NCBI RefSeq assembly: GCF_002979415.1
Contig: NZ_PCOT01000017.1
Location: 22,545-86,544, forward strand
DNA: 64,000 bases
Origin: Microbacterium sp. MYb72
Lineage (GTDB): Bacteria; Actinomycetota; Actinomycetes; Actinomycetales; Microbacteriaceae
Direction of reading: 5' to 3'
The translations under genes and the position numbers were made by a program. Shown one piece after another: positions 15,910 to 23,700 of the stretch. The first letter of the stretch is position 1; each line of letters starts with the position of its first letter. The notes below the pieces were generated by a model, which worked only from the letters and a program-made list of their open reading frames with translations, had not been told where the DNA came from and did not search any database.

Positions 15910-16377
15910 ATGCGCATCCGCCAGTACGTGTACTTCGCTCTGGACAGTGAGACTGTGCCCGCAGCAGACATCAGCGGTGTGCTCGCGAGCGAACCCGGCC
16001 GGTTCACCGTGCGGGCGAGCAGACGATCAGAGCCGCCGATTCCGATCCAGCATTCGTGGCAGGTGCGCTGCGACGAGCCGGGCCTTACGATCGACGAGCA
16101 GATCGAACGTGTTCTCGGACGCGTCCGCCCGCTGGTCGAACCGATAGTCGCTCTCATCGAGACGACCGACGTCACCGCCAGGCTACAGATCGTTCGCGAC
16201 TTCAACGCGAGAAACGGAGAGGACGAAGTCCTCGACGAGATCGTGACCCCGGACGGAGAGATCCTCACCAAGCTGCCCGGCCAGCATCAGTTGCTCGGAT
16301 GGGGGTTGGAGCCTGCCGACCTTGCGTTCCTGGTCCGCATCGGGGCGAGCCTCGATTGCGATGAGTACGGAAGCTGA
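15910..16377 (+). CDS. DUF4279 family protein, candidate immunity protein
   Basis: A 155-residue protein with the DUF4279 layout: an opening strand RIRQYVYFALDSETVPAADISGVL, a central W (HSWQVRC), a helix DEQIERVLGRVRPL, a strand LQIVRDF, and the closing LEPADLAFLVRIGASLDCDEYG. In that family the end 'L..LgA.l.iD.Y' is characteristic. DUF4279 proteins are often found beside polymorphic toxins. The ATG follows GGAAAG. The gene is part of the continuous same-strand array downstream of the RHS gene. Confidence 0.7.
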   Translation: MRIRQYVYFALDSETVPAADISGVLASEPGRFTVRASRRSEPPIPIQHSWQVRCDEPGLTIDEQIERVLGRVRPLVEPIVALIETTDVTARLQIVRDFNARNGEDEVLDEIVTPDGEILTKLPGQHQLLGWGLEPADLAFLVRIGASLDCDEYGS

Positions 16378-16390
16378 TCGGAGTGGCGAC

Positions 16391-16942
16391 ATGAACTCGA
16401 GAGGAACGGACGTGGAAGTCACCCTGCAAGCGACGGGGCTGAGATGGCTCGCTGGAGATGCAGATGCGGGGGAGGACCAGTGCGCGCACGGTCTGGTTCG
16501 ACTGGACGTGGGGGACCTCGTGCTGGTCGGACCGGAGGACGAGGAAGTCACGGTCTCGGCTGCCGGTCTGTTCCTGCTGCGGACGCTGGACGCAGATCAC
16601 CTGCCGGGTGATTTGCTCACGGGTGGGAACCAGCTCTTCCCCTGTTGTGGGCATCTCGTCATCGATGATGGAAGCGGCGGATGCTTCATCAGCGGCTGCC
16701 CGATGGGCGTCGACATGTCGGTGGTCACGGAGGGGGAGTCTGTCACGCTCCGGCGGGACACGACGATCGCGACCACGACGCGTGCGCAGTGGAGGGAAGC
16801 TGTTCTCGGTTTCGCCCGCCAGATCGATGCGTTCTACTCCCGTTCCGTGCCTCGGGCGCTGCCCGACGACGAGTCCGATGCCGCAGGATGGCGCCGGTTC
16901 TGGAAGGAGTGGCGTTCTCGCGTGGATGCCGCGGGCGGCTGA
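16391..16942 (+). CDS. Candidate immunity protein with CCGH motif
   Basis: A 183-residue protein. Its middle part reads LFLLRTLDADHLPGDLLTGGNQLFPCCGH, then a second cysteine-containing segment ISGCPMGVDMSVV and a basic aromatic-rich end. The 'QLFPCCGH' and 'GCPxGxD' pair recalls a small family found near toxins that may bind a metal through these residues; no name is claimed. ATG at 16391 has GGAGTGG five bases upstream; an ATG at 16361 lacks a site. It is the last gene of the array: the next gene is on the opposite strand. Confidence 0.55.
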   Translation: MNSRGTDVEVTLQATGLRWLAGDADAGEDQCAHGLVRLDVGDLVLVGPEDEEVTVSAAGLFLLRTLDADHLPGDLLTGGNQLFPCCGHLVIDDGSGGCFISGCPMGVDMSVVTEGESVTLRRDTTIATTTRAQWREAVLGFARQIDAFYSRSVPRALPDDESDAAGWRRFWKEWRSRVDAAGG

Positions 16943-17002
16943 TCACGCCGGAGTCCTTCCGGGCGACCGCACCCGGCGAAGGGAGGCCCGCGCTCGGCGG
17001 GG

Positions 17003-18340
17003 TCAGCTCGACTTCTTCGCCGTGCGGATCGGCGTGGTCGCCGCCGCCTCGTCGCTGAACTCCACCGGGTCGACCTCGTCGATCACGCTCAGCGGACGCG
17101 TCTCGTCGAGTGTCATCAGGAACCGCCGGTTCTCGTCGCGGTGCAGACGCCCGCTCGTGAGCACCCAGGTCACCCCGATCGCGCACGCGACGAGTCCGGC
17201 CACACCGCCGAGCATGATCGCGGTGCGCGGCCCGAACGTGTCGGCCACCCATCCGGCGATCGGCGCGCCGATCGGAGTCGCCCCCATGATGACCGCCATG
17301 TACAGCGCGAGCACACGTCCGCGCAGCGCCGGATCGGTGGTGGTCTGCACGTAGCCGTTCGCGGTGGTGAGCAGGGTCACGATCGTGAATCCGGTGAACA
17401 TGAGCGTCACGGCGTACGCCGCATACGTCGGCATCGCCGCGGAGACGAACGCGAACACGCCGAACCCGCCGGCGGCGAAGATCACCACCCGCACCCTGGC
17501 GCGGTCACGGCGTGCGGCCAGCAGCGCACCGGTGAGCGAACCGATCGCGAGGATCGAGCTCAGGATGCCGTAGCCGTCGGCGCCCGCGCCGAACTCGATC
17601 GCCATGGTCGACGCGAAGATCGGGAAGTTCATGCCGAAGGCGCCGATGAGGAACACCGTCACGAACACGACGCGCAGATCGCTGCGCCCCCACACGTAGC
17701 GGAAGCCCGCGGCGAGGCCACCGCGGTTGCGGTGTTTGGGGCGCGGCGCGAGCTGACTCCTGCGCATGAGCATCAGCGCGACGATCATCGCAAGGAACGT
17801 GGCGGCGTTCACGATGAACACCCACCCGGAGCCGATCGCGACGATGAGCAGACCCCCAACGGCGGGGCCGATCATGCGCGCCAGGTTGAACGACGCCGAG
17901 TTGAGCGCGACGGCGTTGGAGGTCTCGCTCGCCGACACCATGTCGGACACGAAGGTCTGCCTGGCCGGGGCGTCGAACGCGTTCACGACACCGAACCCCG
18001 CCGCGAAGCAGAACATCATCGGCAGCGTCATCACGCCGAGCAGCAGCAGCGTTCCCACCGCGACCGCCAGGGCGAGCAGGGCGGTCTGGGTGGTGAGCAG
18101 GATGCGTCGGCGGTCGAAGCGGTCGGCGACCCAGCCGGTGAGGCTCACCAGCACCAGGGGCGGTCCGAACTGCAGCGCCATCGTGGCGCCCATCGCCGCG
18201 GCGTCATTGTTCGTCAGCTCGGTGAGCACGACCCAGTCCTGGGCGGTGGCCTGCATCCATCCGCCGACGTTCGAGACGAGAGCCCCGCCGAACCAGATGC
18301 GGTAGTTGACGTTGGAGAAGGAACGGAACATCGCGCTCAT
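17003..18340 (-). CDS. MFS efflux transporter (enterobactin exporter EntS-like)
   Basis: A 445-residue protein with about twelve membrane helices. It has the N-terminal pattern FRSFSNVNYRIWFGGALVSNVGGWMQATAQDWVVL and the loop motif GWVADRFDRRRIL (motif A, GxxxDRxxRR) typical of MFS_3/EntS-type exporters. It likely pumps a drug or small hydrophobic compound outward. The ATG at 18340 overlaps the stop of the MarR gene (ATGA), giving a regulator-transporter operon. The MarR operator upstream would then control both. Upstream in-frame codons exist but would run into the regulator. Confidence 0.85.
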   Translation of the reverse strand: MSAMFRSFSNVNYRIWFGGALVSNVGGWMQATAQDWVVLTELTNNDAAAMGATMALQFGPPLVLVSLTGWVADRFDRRRILLTTQTALLALAVAVGTLLLLGVMTLPMMFCFAAGFGVVNAFDAPARQTFVSDMVSASETSNAVALNSASFNLARMIGPAVGGLLIVAIGSGWVFIVNAATFLAMIVALMLMRRSQLAPRPKHRNRGGLAAGFRYVWGRSDLRVVFVTVFLIGAFGMNFPIFASTMAIEFGAGADGYGILSSILAIGSLTGALLAARRDRARVRVVIFAAGGFGVFAFVSAAMPTYAAYAVTLMFTGFTIVTLLTTANGYVQTTTDPALRGRVLALYMAVIMGATPIGAPIAGWVADTFGPRTAIMLGGVAGLVACAIGVTWVLTSGRLHRDENRRFLMTLDETRPLSVIDEVDPVEFSDEAAATTPIRTAKKSS

Positions 18341-18777
18341 CGCTCGGCCACCCTCCGCATCAGGACGCTGGCGTCGTGCAGGATCTTCAGCTCGTCCTCC
18401 GTGAACTCGAGCTCGCGCATGGCGTCGAACAGCAGCTCGTCTCGGCGCTGGATCGTCTCGGCGACGATCTCGACCCCGGCATCCGTGATGTCGACCTGCA
18501 CGCGTCTGCGGTCCTCGTCGTCGGGGGTGCGGGTCACGAACCCCTGTTCTTCGAGGCCGTTGATCATGCTCGTCATCGACGGGGCGGTCACGCGCTCGCG
18601 CTCGGCGAGAGACGTGATCGTGCGCCGGCCGTACATGCGCAGGGTGGACAGGACGGCGAGCTGCGCATCGCTCATGGCATCGATCGCGCGAGCGCACCGC
18701 AGGCGCCTCGCCAACCGGAACGTGGCCATGCGCAGTTCTGTCGCCGTGAGGTGGAGGGATTCATCAGACGCAGACAT
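18337..18777 (-). CDS. MarR family transcriptional regulator
   Basis: A 146-residue winged-helix protein: recognition helix region ERERVTAPSMTSMINGLEEQGFV and wing RTPDDEDRRRVQVDITDAG are classic MarR. It is translationally coupled to the MFS pump, whose expression it probably represses until a ligand binds. A perfect 23-base palindrome begins on the A of its start codon, so it almost certainly represses itself. Either the mRNA starts at or very near the ATG, or translation begins further in, at the ATG at 18729 (residue 17). Confidence 0.85.
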   Translation of the reverse strand: MSASDESLHLTATELRMATFRLARRLRCARAIDAMSDAQLAVLSTLRMYGRRTITSLAERERVTAPSMTSMINGLEEQGFVTRTPDDEDRRRVQVDITDAGVEIVAETIQRRDELLFDAMRELEFTEDELKILHDASVLMRRVAER

Positions 18778-18798
18778 TACTTAGACAGTCTAAGTAAT
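18776..18798. promoter_or_regulatory. MarR operator, perfect 23-base palindrome
   Basis: Arms of 11 bases (ATTACTTAGAC and its exact complement) around a single central A. It overlaps the first bases of the marR start codon and lies between marR and cutC. The length, AT-rich arms and position fit an autoregulatory MarR site. Confidence 0.8.
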
Positions 18799-18838
18799 TC
18801 TTCGGCCGGAGGGAAGCGCGGATGCCGGCTCGGCGCGC

Positions 18839-18850
18839 GAGAATGGACGG
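18839..18850 (+). promoter_or_regulatory. Leaderless-type promoter of cutC
   Basis: GAGAAT at 18839-18844 followed by six bases and the ATG. The hexamer is a poorer -10 match than at the sister sites, but the spacing is the same. No ribosome binding site precedes the ATG. Confidence 0.4.
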
Positions 18851-19585
18851 ATGCCGCAGAACCTCGCCCTCGAGATCGCCGTACAGGACCCCGCCGGAGT
18901 GCGCGTCGCCGGAGCCGTCGGCGCCGCCCGCGTCGAGCTCGCCCAGGCCCTCGCCCTCGGCGGACTCACGCCGTCACCCGCCACCCTGGAGCTCTCGATC
19001 GAGGCCGCCCGAGAGGCGGGGCCCGAGGTGCACGTCCTGATCCGCCCCCGCGCCGGCGGCTTCCACTACGACGCCGACGAGCTCGCCGTCTCCGAGCGCG
19101 ACGTCCGCCGTGCCGTCGACGCGGGGGCGCACGGCGTCGTGATCGGCGCCCTCGGCGCATCCGGCGTCCTCGACCTCGACGCGATGGCGCGGCTGCGCGA
19201 CGCCGCGGGCGGAGCTTCCGTCACCCTGCACCGCGCCATCGACGTGACACCCGACCCGCTCGCGACCCTCCGCGCCGCCCGTGAACTCGGGCTGCGCCGG
19301 GTGCTCACCTCCGGCGGCGCCTCGGCGGCCGTCGACGGCATCGACACCCTGCGCGCCCTCGTCGCCGAGGCTGAGGGGGCGATTGAGATCATGGCCGGAA
19401 GCGGGGTGACCGCGGCATCCGCCAGAGCGCTCGCCGCCACCGGAGTCGACGCCCTGCACTTCTCCGCCAAGCGCAGCGTCGTCGAAGACGGCGGCGTGCG
19501 CATGGGATCGGCGGCCGACGGCGTAGGCGGCTACGAGGTGACCGACCTCGCCACCGCGCGCGCCCTCGTCGCCGCTCTCGCCTGA
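18851..19585 (+). CDS. cutC: CutC family TIM-barrel protein
   Basis: A 244-residue cytosolic protein of the CutC family. Landmarks: VLIRPRAGGFHYDADEL, GVVIGALGASGVLD, SVTLHRAIDVTPDP, RVLTSGGASAA and EIMAGSGVT, in family order. CutC proteins were linked to copper homeostasis in E. coli, but that role is disputed. It is divergent from the marR-MFS operon; the palindrome between them may affect both. No ribosome site precedes the ATG. Confidence 0.85.
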   Translation: MPQNLALEIAVQDPAGVRVAGAVGAARVELAQALALGGLTPSPATLELSIEAAREAGPEVHVLIRPRAGGFHYDADELAVSERDVRRAVDAGAHGVVIGALGASGVLDLDAMARLRDAAGGASVTLHRAIDVTPDPLATLRAARELGLRRVLTSGGASAAVDGIDTLRALVAEAEGAIEIMAGSGVTAASARALAATGVDALHFSAKRSVVEDGGVRMGSAADGVGGYEVTDLATARALVAALA

Positions 19586-19618
19586 GCCATCGCCCTCGCG
19601 GCCCCCGCACCCCGTGGG

Positions 19619-19630
19619 TAGGGTGGGGGC
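19619..19630 (+). promoter_or_regulatory. Leaderless-type promoter, TAGGGT six bases before GTG
   Basis: TAGGGT (TANNNT) at 19619-19624, then GGGGGC, then the GTG start. A transcript starting about seven bases after this -10 would begin on the start codon. Confidence 0.55.
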
Positions 19631-20485
19631 GTGACGGATACGCGTGAGTTCACGGATGCCCACGGCATCGCCATCGTCTACGACGTGCACCCCGCGGCGG
19701 GTGTCGCGCGAGGGGTGGTGCAGCTGCTCCACGGAGTCGGCGAGCACGCGGGCCGCTACGGCGCGCTGATCGCCGCCCTCACCGACGCCGGATTCATCGT
19801 CTACGCCGACGACCACCGAGGCCACGGGCGCACCGGCATCCGCCAGCACGACGGACCTGCAGGGCTCGGCCACCTCGGCAAGGGCGGCATCCGTGCGACG
19901 AAGGAGGCGATCTGGCAGCTCACGGGCATCATCCGTGAAGAGAACCCCGATCTCCCCCTCGTGCTCCTCGGGCACTCGTGGGGATCGTTCCTCGCGCAGA
20001 TGCTCGTCAACGACCACCCGGAGGCGTGGGATGCCGTCATCCTCTCCGGCTCCGCCCTGCGCACGCCGACCTCCCTGAACGCCGCCCCGCTGAACGCCCG
20101 CTGGGCAGGGGAGGGTGCGACGGGACTCGAGTGGCTCAGCCGCGACCCCGCGGTGTGGAAGGAGTTCGACGAGGACCCCCTCACCACCGACGTCCCGCTG
20201 CTGAAGCTGTTCGGCCCCATCGAGGCCGCGAAGCTCTACGGCCGCCCGCGCAAGGACCTCGGCCGCGACATCCCGATGCTGCTCCTCGTCGGCCGCGACG
20301 ACCCGGTCGGCGGCCCCCGCAGCGTGCACAAGCTCGCCGACGAGTACCGCTCGCGCTCTGGTTTGACCGATGTCACGACGCTCGTCTACCCCGACGCCCG
20401 GCACGAGATCTTCAAGGAGCTGCAGCAGGAGGAGGTGCGCGCCGACGTCCTCGCCTGGCTCGACGCGCACATCGCCCGACGCTGA
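19631..20485 (+). CDS. Alpha/beta hydrolase, monoacylglycerol lipase-like
   Basis: A 284-residue serine hydrolase. The opening VVQLLHGVGEHAGRYGALIAALTDAGFIVYADDHRGHGRTG is typical of the Hydrolase_4/monoacylglycerol lipase group. The nucleophile elbow is GHSWG (Ser about 116), the acid probably the Asp in VGRDDPVGG, and the histidine in YPDARHEIFKE. No signal peptide, so it acts in the cytosol, likely on lipid esters; substrate unknown. It has its own TAGGGT promoter and stands between cutC and the DUF1684 gene. Confidence 0.85.
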   Translation: MTDTREFTDAHGIAIVYDVHPAAGVARGVVQLLHGVGEHAGRYGALIAALTDAGFIVYADDHRGHGRTGIRQHDGPAGLGHLGKGGIRATKEAIWQLTGIIREENPDLPLVLLGHSWGSFLAQMLVNDHPEAWDAVILSGSALRTPTSLNAAPLNARWAGEGATGLEWLSRDPAVWKEFDEDPLTTDVPLLKLFGPIEAAKLYGRPRKDLGRDIPMLLLVGRDDPVGGPRSVHKLADEYRSRSGLTDVTTLVYPDARHEIFKELQQEEVRADVLAWLDAHIARR

Positions 20486-20616
20486 GCCGCGCATTCCCTC
20501 GACCCCGAAACATTTCGCTCGGAGTCGTGACGTTACGTCGGGTGTAACCGGATGACGATGCGCGCGCGCCAGCCCTCTCCCTCCCCGTAGATTCGCGGCG
20601 AGAGGGAGGTTCTCCG

Positions 20617-21354
20617 ATGGGCTTCGAGGATGACTGGCGCGGCTGGCACGCGTCGCGGGAGAGCTACGCGGGCGCCGAGTACGGGCCGTCCGCGCTGGAA
20701 TCGACGAACTGGCTGATCACCGAACCCGCCGCGGTCGACGGGGTCCCGGGGCTCTGGGCGCTCACCGGCGACGGCGGCATCCGGGGCAGCGACCTCGGAA
20801 CGGCGGGGGCCAGCGTCACCCTGCGCGGAACCGAGACGATCAGGTTCGGCAGGCGCGAGCTGCGCGTGTTCGAGCGCAACGGCACGATCGGCCTCCGGGT
20901 GTTCAACCCGCAGCGGCCGCAGCGGCAGCGGTTCAGCGCGATCGACGCCTACCCGCCGCGGGAGGGCTGGCGGGTGCCCGCCGTCTTCGAGGAGACGCCG
21001 GGAGAGAGCATCACCATCACCGCAGTAGACGGCGAGGAGCAGGATTCTCCCGTCGCCGGGCGACTGCACTTCACGCTCGACGGCATCCCGCTCTCCCTCA
21101 CGGTGACGCGCGGGGCGCAGGGGGCGCTCAGCGCCGTGTTCGCCGACGCCACGAACGGCATCGAGACGTACCGGTTCCGGTTCCTGCCGATCGACGAGCC
21201 CGCGGCGGACGGGAGCGCCTGGATCGACTTCAACAGGGCGTATCTGCCGCCGTGCGCGTTCTCCGACCAGTTCGTGTGCCCGCTGCCCCCGGCCGGCAAC
21301 CGCTACACGGCGTCGATCCGCGCGGGCGAGCGGGCGGTGATCCTCGGCCGGTGA
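20617..21354 (+). CDS. DUF1684 family protein
   Basis: A 245-residue protein. The C-terminal signature YRFRFLPID...WIDFNRAYLPPCAFSDQFVCPLPPAGNRYTASIRAGE is diagnostic of DUF1684, a widespread bacterial family of unknown role. The N-terminal W-R-x-R helix and the LTGDGGIRGSDL turn also fit. The ATG has GAGGGAGG upstream, and a TAGATT hexamer at 20588-20593 is a plausible -10 element. No export signal. It is a single-gene unit. Confidence 0.85.
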   Translation: MGFEDDWRGWHASRESYAGAEYGPSALESTNWLITEPAAVDGVPGLWALTGDGGIRGSDLGTAGASVTLRGTETIRFGRRELRVFERNGTIGLRVFNPQRPQRQRFSAIDAYPPREGWRVPAVFEETPGESITITAVDGEEQDSPVAGRLHFTLDGIPLSLTVTRGAQGALSAVFADATNGIETYRFRFLPIDEPAADGSAWIDFNRAYLPPCAFSDQFVCPLPPAGNRYTASIRAGERAVILGR

Positions 21355-21368
21355 GGCTCCTCGCGCCT

Positions 21369-21380
21369 TAAGCTGGAGGG
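21369..21380 (+). promoter_or_regulatory. Leaderless-type promoter of lipoate ligase gene
   Basis: TAAGCT at 21369-21374, then GGAGGG, then GTG. The six bases also look like a ribosome site but lie directly against the start codon, too close to function as one, so a leaderless start is more likely. Confidence 0.5.
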
Positions 21381-22430
21381 GTGCACGGTGAATACAAGGT
21401 CCCCGGAGGAAAGCTCGTCGTCGTCGACGTCGAGGTAGAGGACGGCAGGCTCGCGGGATTCCGCCTCGCCGGCGACTTCTTCCTCGAGCCGGACTCGGCG
21501 CTCGACGACATCAACGCCGCGGTGAACGGCCTCCCCGCCGAGGCGGACGCGACGGCCATCGCCGCCGCCGTGCGCGCCGCGCTGCCCGACGGCGCGCAGC
21601 TGCTCGGGTTCACCCCCGACGCGGTCGGCACCGCGGTGCGTCGTGCGCTCGTCACGGCCCCCGGATGGCGTGACTTCGACTGGGAGATCGTGCACGAGAA
21701 GGCCGTCTCCCCGCGCATGAACCTGGCGCTCGACGAGGTGCTCACCTCGCGCGTGGGCGAAGGCCGCCGGCGCCCCACGCTGCGCATCTGGGAGTGGGAC
21801 CAGTCGGCCGTGGTGATCGGCTCGTTCCAGTCGTACCGCAACGAGGTCGACCCCGAGGGCGCAGCTCAGCACGGCTTCGACGTCGTCCGCCGCATCTCCG
21901 GCGGCGGGGCGATGCTCATGGCCGCCGGGCAGATCATCACGTACTCGCTCTACGTGCCGGCATCCCTCGTCGCCGGGATGACCTTCGCCGACTCCTACGC
22001 GTTCCTCGACGACTGGGTGCTGCAGGCGCTGCGCTCCCTCGGCATCGACGCGGTCTACCAGCCCCTCAACGACATCGCCTCCTCGTCGGGCAAGATCGGC
22101 GGCGCCGCGCAGAAGCGCCTCGCCAACGGCGGGGTGCTGCACCACGCGACCCTGTCGTACGACATCGACGGACAGGTCATGACCGAGGTGCTGCGCATCG
22201 GCCGCGAGAAGCTCAGCGACAAGGGCACGACGTCCGCCGCCAAGCGCGTCGACCCGCTGCGCAGCCAGACCGGCCTGCCCCGCGCCGAGATCATCGAGCG
22301 CTTCAAGGACACCTTCCGCTCGCTCACCTCCGCGGAGGACGGTGCGATCACGGCCGACGAGTACGCCGACGCCGAGGCCCTCGTCGCGTCGAAGTTCGCG
22401 ACGGACGCGTGGCTGCACAGGGTTCCGTGA
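21381..22430 (+). CDS. lplA: Lipoate--protein ligase A, fused accessory and catalytic domains
   Basis: A 349-residue protein. Residues 1-~90 form the small accessory domain (EYKVPGGKLVVVDVEVEDGRLAGFRLAGDFFLEPDSAL), placed before the catalytic domain. The catalytic part has the RRISGGGA motif (about 170-177) that binds the lipoyl moiety and the SSGKIGGAAQKR lysine region (Lys about 238). It activates free lipoate with ATP and attaches it to lipoyl domains of 2-oxoacid dehydrogenases and the glycine cleavage system, in the cytosol. The GTG start is set by the TAAGCT promoter. Its stop overlaps the GTG of the DNA methyltransferase. Confidence 0.85.
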   Translation: MHGEYKVPGGKLVVVDVEVEDGRLAGFRLAGDFFLEPDSALDDINAAVNGLPAEADATAIAAAVRAALPDGAQLLGFTPDAVGTAVRRALVTAPGWRDFDWEIVHEKAVSPRMNLALDEVLTSRVGEGRRRPTLRIWEWDQSAVVIGSFQSYRNEVDPEGAAQHGFDVVRRISGGGAMLMAAGQIITYSLYVPASLVAGMTFADSYAFLDDWVLQALRSLGIDAVYQPLNDIASSSGKIGGAAQKRLANGGVLHHATLSYDIDGQVMTEVLRIGREKLSDKGTTSAAKRVDPLRSQTGLPRAEIIERFKDTFRSLTSAEDGAITADEYADAEALVASKFATDAWLHRVP

Positions 22431-23527
22431 CCGACCCCTCGGAGGAACCCGGGGCGGCAGACGCTCCAGGAATTCGGACGGATGCAGGAATCTCGGACGA
22501 TTCTGCGGCATCCATCCGAAAAACGGACCAGTCTCCGAAAAACGGTGCGGTGACCGTGGGTGCGGTGACCGTGATCGAGGGCGACAATCTGGTGGCCGCC
22601 GCCACGCTCCCCTCCGGATCGTTCACGCTCGTGTACCTCGATCCGCCGTTCAACACGGGGCGCACGCGCGAACGCCGGGTGATGACCGCCACGCGGATGT
22701 CCACGACTCCGGAGGATCGGGTCGATACCGGGGCGGATGCTGCCGAAGCTGGCGGATCCGACGCAGATCTCCGGAGTTCTGGCACGGAGCCGAGCGAGTC
22801 CCGCGGTGCGGAACCGGCGAGACCGGAGCCCGAACCCGAGACCGAGGTGCGGCACGGCTTCCACGGGCACCAGTACGAGCGGGTGCGCGGGATGCTCCGC
22901 GCCTACGACGACCGCTTCGACGACTACGGCGACTTCCTCATGCCGCGGCTCGAGGAGGCCTGGCGGCTGCTCGCCGACGACGGCACGCTCTACCTGCACC
23001 TTGACTACCGCGAGGCGCACTACGCCAAGGTGATGCTGGACGCGGTCTTCGGGCGGGACTGCTTCCTCAACGAGCTGATCTGGGCCTACGACTACGGCGC
23101 CAAGTCGCGCCGCCGCTGGCCCACCAAGCACGACACGATCCTCGTCTACGTGAAGAACCCGCGCGAGTACGTGTTCAACTCCGACGACGTCGACCGGGAG
23201 CCGTACATGGCCCCCGGGCTGGTCACGGCCGAGAAGGCCGCACGGGGCAAGCTCCCCACCGACGTGTGGTGGCACACCATCGTGCCGACGACGGGGCGCG
23301 AGAAGACCGGGTACCCGACGCAGAAGCCCGCCGGCATCCTGCGCCGCATCGTGACGGCGTCGAGTCGTCCGGGAGACAGGGTCCTCGACCTCTTCGCCGG
23401 ATCCGGCACGACGGGGGCCGTGGCGTCGGCCCTGGGGCGCGACGCTGTGCTCGTCGACGACAACCCCGAGGCGATCAGGGTCATGAGCGAGCGGATGCCG
23501 CACGCCGAGGTGACGCGGGTCGACTGA
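22427..23527 (+). CDS. Orphan DNA methyltransferase, beta-class (N6-adenine or N4-cytosine type)
   Basis: Up to 366 residues. Motif IV, DPPFNTG (about residue 72), precedes motif I, FAGSGTTG (about 323), which defines the beta class; TQKPAGILRRIV before motif I is also typical. No restriction gene is adjacent. Two oddities: the first ~45 residues are low-complexity and encoded by a palindromic DNA element, and about 60 residues between DPPFNTG and HGFHGHQYER (residues ~79-140) are an acidic Pro/Glu-rich insert containing another inverted repeat. The GTG at 22427 overlaps the lplA stop, but family homologs normally begin near VTVIEGDNL, so GTG 22551 or 22566 are alternatives. Target sequence unknown. 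Confidence 0.8.
   Translation: MTDPSEEPGAADAPGIRTDAGISDDSAASIRKTDQSPKNGAVTVGAVTVIEGDNLVAAATLPSGSFTLVYLDPPFNTGRTRERRVMTATRMSTTPEDRVDTGADAAEAGGSDADLRSSGTEPSESRGAEPARPEPEPETEVRHGFHGHQYERVRGMLRAYDDRFDDYGDFLMPRLEEAWRLLADDGTLYLHLDYREAHYAKVMLDAVFGRDCFLNELIWAYDYGAKSRRRWPTKHDTILVYVKNPREYVFNSDDVDREPYMAPGLVTAEKAARGKLPTDVWWHTIVPTTGREKTGYPTQKPAGILRRIVTASSRPGDRVLDLFAGSGTTGAVASALGRDAVLVDDNPEAIRVMSERMPHAEVTRVD
22473..22520. repeat. Imperfect palindrome inside the methyltransferase N-terminus
   Basis: Left arm from TTCGGACGGATGC, right arm ending CATCCATCCGAA, separated by a short loop (TCGGAC); the outer 14 bases differ at one position. Downstream, CCGAAAAACGG occurs twice (22516-22526 and 22535-22545). The reading frame stays open through the element. 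Confidence 0.6.
22545..22574 (+). repeat. 15-base tandem duplication at the methyltransferase start region
   Basis: GTGCGGTGACCGTGG is followed directly by a second copy differing only in its last base. It encodes GAVTV twice and duplicates possible GTG start codons. Confidence 0.75.
22705..22779. repeat. Inverted repeat within the methyltransferase insert
   Basis: GACTCCGGAGGATC at 22705-22718 faces GATCTCCGGAGTTC at 22766-22779; the arms match apart from one shifted base. It lies within the ~60-residue acidic insert not expected in the family. Confidence 0.5.
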
Positions 23528-23624
23528 GTCAGGCCGGTCGTTCTGTCGGCGGAGAGTCCGGTTCGTCGGCCGAAACAGGCGGATCCGACCGGCAGCGCGA
23601 GCTTCGCACCGGCATGTCGACCTG

Positions 23625-23691
23625 CAGCGCAGGCAGGCAGGCAGGGCGGGCAGGCGAGCAGGGCAGGCGGGGCGGCGGTGCCTGCGCCGCC
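23625..23691. terminator. GCAGG-rich tract and hairpin between convergent genes
   Basis: Irregular tandem GCAGG/GGCAG units fill about 23625-23670, followed by a GGCGGCG-loop-CGCCGCC hairpin (23671-23691) just before the converging tetR stop. A bidirectional terminator is likely. Confidence 0.45.
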
Positions 23692-23700
23692 GCCACCGGG

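Noticed and set aside
22427..23527. A restriction-modification pair around the methyltransferase
   Set aside because: Neighbours are lipoate ligase and a TetR regulator. No endonuclease motif is visible nearby.
23625..23670. GCAGG-rich run as a possible CRISPR or origin-like iteron
   Set aside because: Units are only about 5 bases, irregular and without spacers; it lies between converging genes and is best seen as simple sequence next to a terminator.
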